Source: Corbicula japonica
Taxonomy: Eukaryota; Mollusca; Bivalvia; Venerida; Cyrenidae
Assembly: GCA_038501625.1 (NCBI GenBank)
Contig: JAZAYU010000015.1
Location: 2,192,991-2,256,990 of the forward strand
Reading direction: 5' to 3'
Length of the DNA: 64,000 nucleotides
The notes under the pieces are model-generated. The model searched no databases, was not told where the DNA came from, and saw nothing but the letters and a program-made list of their open reading frames with translations. How positions within the stretch are numbered: the stretch's first letter is position 1; every line of letters starts with the position of its first letter. Positions 61,325 to 64,000 of the stretch are shown piece after piece. Made by a program: the position numbers and the translations under genes.

Positions 61325-61654
61325 CTGTAACAAACATAACACTATAGATATAACTGCGTTTAAAGAAATTTCCTTACATCAGTATCACATATAAGGCCTT
61401 TTTTTGGCAGCACCCATGTCAATCTGTAAAATAAGGTATGAACAGAAGCGATAGATTCTCCCACAAGTATAGCTTTGACACATGGAATGGTAATAATATA
61501 TTATACTATATATATATACTACATGTAGCTTAATTGAAGGGCTATACATGTAGCTTAATTGTAGGGTGATAACTCTAGGAACCCAACCAGTTATCAACAA
61601 GAAAGATCTTAACACTGTTATAAATTTACAGGCTTTCTTTCCTTCTTTAGTAGG

Positions 61655-62260
61655 GGCTGTTTATGGACTCCTTCCCCTCAAAAATTTTCTTTGAAATCCT
61701 TCAAATTTTTGCCAAAAAGTAACTTTACATCAGGGTTTTTTTTTATTCCCACAGTGTTTTTTTTATGCCAAATATTTGGAGAAATTTGGCCCCATTCCCC
61801 CCTCAAAATAGTATATATTTTTCCCCCACTTCCATAAAAAATTCCCCCTTTGCCGAAGTCTGTTAAGCACCGTTCGATAAAGAAGATGATAAATCTGAAT
61901 TTTGGATATGTTTACTGGATATCCCACTGATGGACAATACAGTGACAAGAATAATTGATAAATTTGCCGACAGAAAAAGACATTTCATTGTAAACCACTG
62001 ACTTTCTTTGAATTTAAAGATCAGTGAATACTTTGTTATGTTGTGTTTGACAGGCTGCAAGTACCTTCCAAATATTCCCCCTTTCCTTTGTTCGCGTCGC
62101 AATTTTCCCCCTCCAAAAGGCTGCGACCCCCTTCCCCCAAAAGAGAAAAAAAACACTGTCCCATTAATTTAGAGTAAAAATCATGCCGTTTTCCCCACTA
62201 TCATACTACACTATTATACTACCTCTTCCCCTGCATCTAAAAAAAAGCCCTGTAACTTAT
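61655..62260. other. C-rich tract of unknown origin
   Basis: Repeated TTCCCCC(C/T) runs, for example ATTCCCCCCTC and TTCCCCCACTTCC, with a terminal AACACTGTCCC and an inner CACAGTGTTTTT that could be inverted ends. I cannot classify it. 61380-61654 shows nothing. Confidence 0.35.
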
Positions 62261-62298
62261 AAATATACTATACTGAAACTAGAATTATCACTGAAAGT

Positions 62299-63510
62299 GA
62301 TTAAATACCCCCACATGTGTGCTTGATAATTGAACTGGGAATGCTTCGAATCAATGGCATAATGTGCCCCACTTTTAATCCAAAGTGTCGTCTTCACAGT
62401 AACCACATATACAGCAAGTTTCATCACAATATATCATTCCTTCTAAATTTATTGAGCAGAAACTGTTTGAATATGTTAGTTACAGTGACCTTTACTTAAC
62501 TTTTATCTAACAACTGTGTGCCAGAAATTGTTTATATATGTGAAGCTTTTCATGAGAAATCATCCAGAAACCATTTTTTCTATTTTTAGTAACAGTGAAC
62601 AGTGACCTTGACCCCATCAGGCCCAATTTCAATACCAAGTTTCGTCTTCACAGACACTACCTATATAGCAATTTTCATCACAATATCTCATTCCGAACCA
62701 AAGTTATTGAGCATATACAGTTTTGTTTTTCTATTTTGAGTAACAGTGACCTGAACCCCACAGGCCTTACTTTGAATCCAAAAAGTCATCTTCACATAAA
62801 CCACAAATACACCAAATTTCATTTAAGAATCTCATTCCAAGCTATAGTTACTGAGTGGAAACGAGTTTTGAAGTTTAAATAACAGTGACCTTGACCTTGA
62901 ACCCACAGGCCCCAAAGTCAAACCTATCCTGTATCTTCTGATGTTACATCTGTGTCCCAAAAAATAATTAAATCTATGAAGTAATTCATGAGTTATCGTC
63001 CAGAAACCATTTTTCCATTTTAAGTAACAGTGACCTTGACATTGACCCCACAGGCCCCAAAGTCGAACTCGACCTGTATCTTCTGATGTTACATCTATTT
63101 ACCAAAAAAGGATTTAATATGTGAAGTGTTTCATGACTTATAATCTGGAAACCATTTTCCTATTTTTAGTAATACTGACCTTGACATTGACCCCACCAGC
63201 CCAAAAGTCGAACTGGACCTTATCTTGTGATGTTACATCTATTGACCAAAAAAGGATTTAATCTGTGAAGTGTTTCACGAGTTATCATCCGGAAACCATT
63301 TTTCTATTTTTAGTAACAGTGACCTTGACACTGAACCCACCAGCCCCAAAATCGAACTTTACCTTTATCTTATGACGATATACCTGTGTACCGAAAATTA
63401 TTTAATTCTGTCAAGCCTTTCACGAGTTATCATCCGGAAACGAAGAATCCGACCGACCAACAAGCTCACTCCTATATACCCCCTCAAACTTCGTTTGTGG
63501 GGGTATAATT
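62299..63510. repeat. 1.2-kb element with ATACCCCCACA ends (family E)
   Basis: Starts GATTAAATACCCCCACATG and ends TTTGTGGGGGTATAATTAA, an inverted pair. Inside are about six degenerate monomers (130-170 bp) with TTTTTAGTAACAGTGACC, TTGACC and GTTATC(A)TCC. Open frames across it follow the repeats and are not genes. Confidence 0.85.
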
Positions 63511-64000
63511 AAATAGGACTTTTGTTTTTGAAAGCGTCCTGCTTTATGTATGTGATGCTTTCAATTGTTTTATTCAATTTAAGCAAGTGGTGGCCGAGAA
63601 ATGGCCTAGACAAGAATTAAAAGGGCAGTAACTCTGTAAAAAGATCAATAAAATATTTGATGATAAAGCGCATGGGATAGACCGACAAATGAAACAATAT
63701 TTTTCGCTTTGAAAAACAAGGAAGCGGTGAAGTGTTGGGTTTTCTTTTCGCTTTGAAAGTTTAAAAACAATAGTTCTTTATCTTTATAAGCTTGTTATAG
63801 GTTCCTATGAAATTTTGCCTTACTATGGGACACCTGACTTGTATTAATAACCGGTCACAAACACTGAAAGACTGAAATTTCGTATGACTGCTACATTTTC
63901 TCGGGCTTCTTGCTGCAGCCACGTGACCGGTGCAGAAGTAAAACGAATTGTAAAATCTACCATCAGAGGTCACGTGAGTCAAATCTACAGACGAGAAGTG
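63511..64000. other. Unassigned sequence at the right edge
   Basis: I see no exon of the integrin gene, no repeat family and no clear gene here; short frames on the minus strand lack recognisable motifs. Confidence 0.4.

Noticed and set aside
62317..62882. Two frames of 60 and 95 codons with repeated FHHNISF
   Set aside because: They follow the family E monomers and have no independent support.

Overview
This is eukaryotic, intron-rich, AT-rich DNA from an invertebrate. It holds part of one gene buried in dense non-autonomous repeats. The repeat content (short palindromic elements, TTAA-flanked elements starting CCCTTTCC, elements built on TGACCTTGACC monomers) and the protein point to a bivalve mollusc, possibly a venerid clam. 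That assignment is inference; I could not search a database.

The gene is on the minus strand and runs right to left through almost the whole window. It encodes an integrin alpha subunit without an I domain. I could place 26 constitutive exons between 61324 and 226. All joins agree in splice sites and phase and give one open frame of 933 codons. The first exons (signal peptide, propeller blade 1) lie beyond position 64000, and the cytoplasmic tail exon (expected GFFKR) lies left of position 1. In protein order the exons encode propeller blades 2-7 with four calcium loops (KFDDDDRED, DLDGNQLDD, DVDGDEYND, DMDDNEYPD), then thigh, genu loop (CGEDEVC), calf-1, calf-2 with a basic cleavage-like linker, and the transmembrane helix. 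Signatures such as REPVGTCFL, EYSPCRS and WYWQGQI place it nearer the alphaV/alpha5/alpha8/PS2 group than the alpha3/6/7 group.

The most interesting biology is a 27th exon at 40983-41065. It is homologous to the exon at 32705-32769 and encodes the same blade-3 segment (GYCQLGYSAALT versus GSCQAGYSVALA). Either exon alone keeps the frame; using both or neither breaks it. This is the arithmetic of a mutually exclusive exon pair in the ligand-binding head, in the general region where vertebrate alpha7 and Drosophila PS2 are alternatively spliced.

Two exons have minisatellites growing across their splice sites. A 41-bp array repeats the 5' splice site of the exon at 17607-17723. A 62-bp array repeats the 3' splice site of the exon at 13559-13690. 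The transmembrane exon has a partial tandem copy that includes its donor.

Layout by position: 1-8450, calf and TM exons with small palindromic repeats and a 1.5-kb tandem-monomer element; 8451-17606, genu and thigh exons between two near-identical 1.4-1.6 kb elements, plus a 1.6-kb TIR element; 17607-27024, propeller blades 3-7 in closely spaced exons; 27025-42653, the alternative-exon region with long repeat-filled introns; 42654-61220, an 18.6-kb intron of nested repeats with no exon found; 61221-64000, the blade-2 exon and a 1.2-kb terminal-inverted-repeat element. I found no rRNA, tRNA, CRISPR array or second protein-coding gene.
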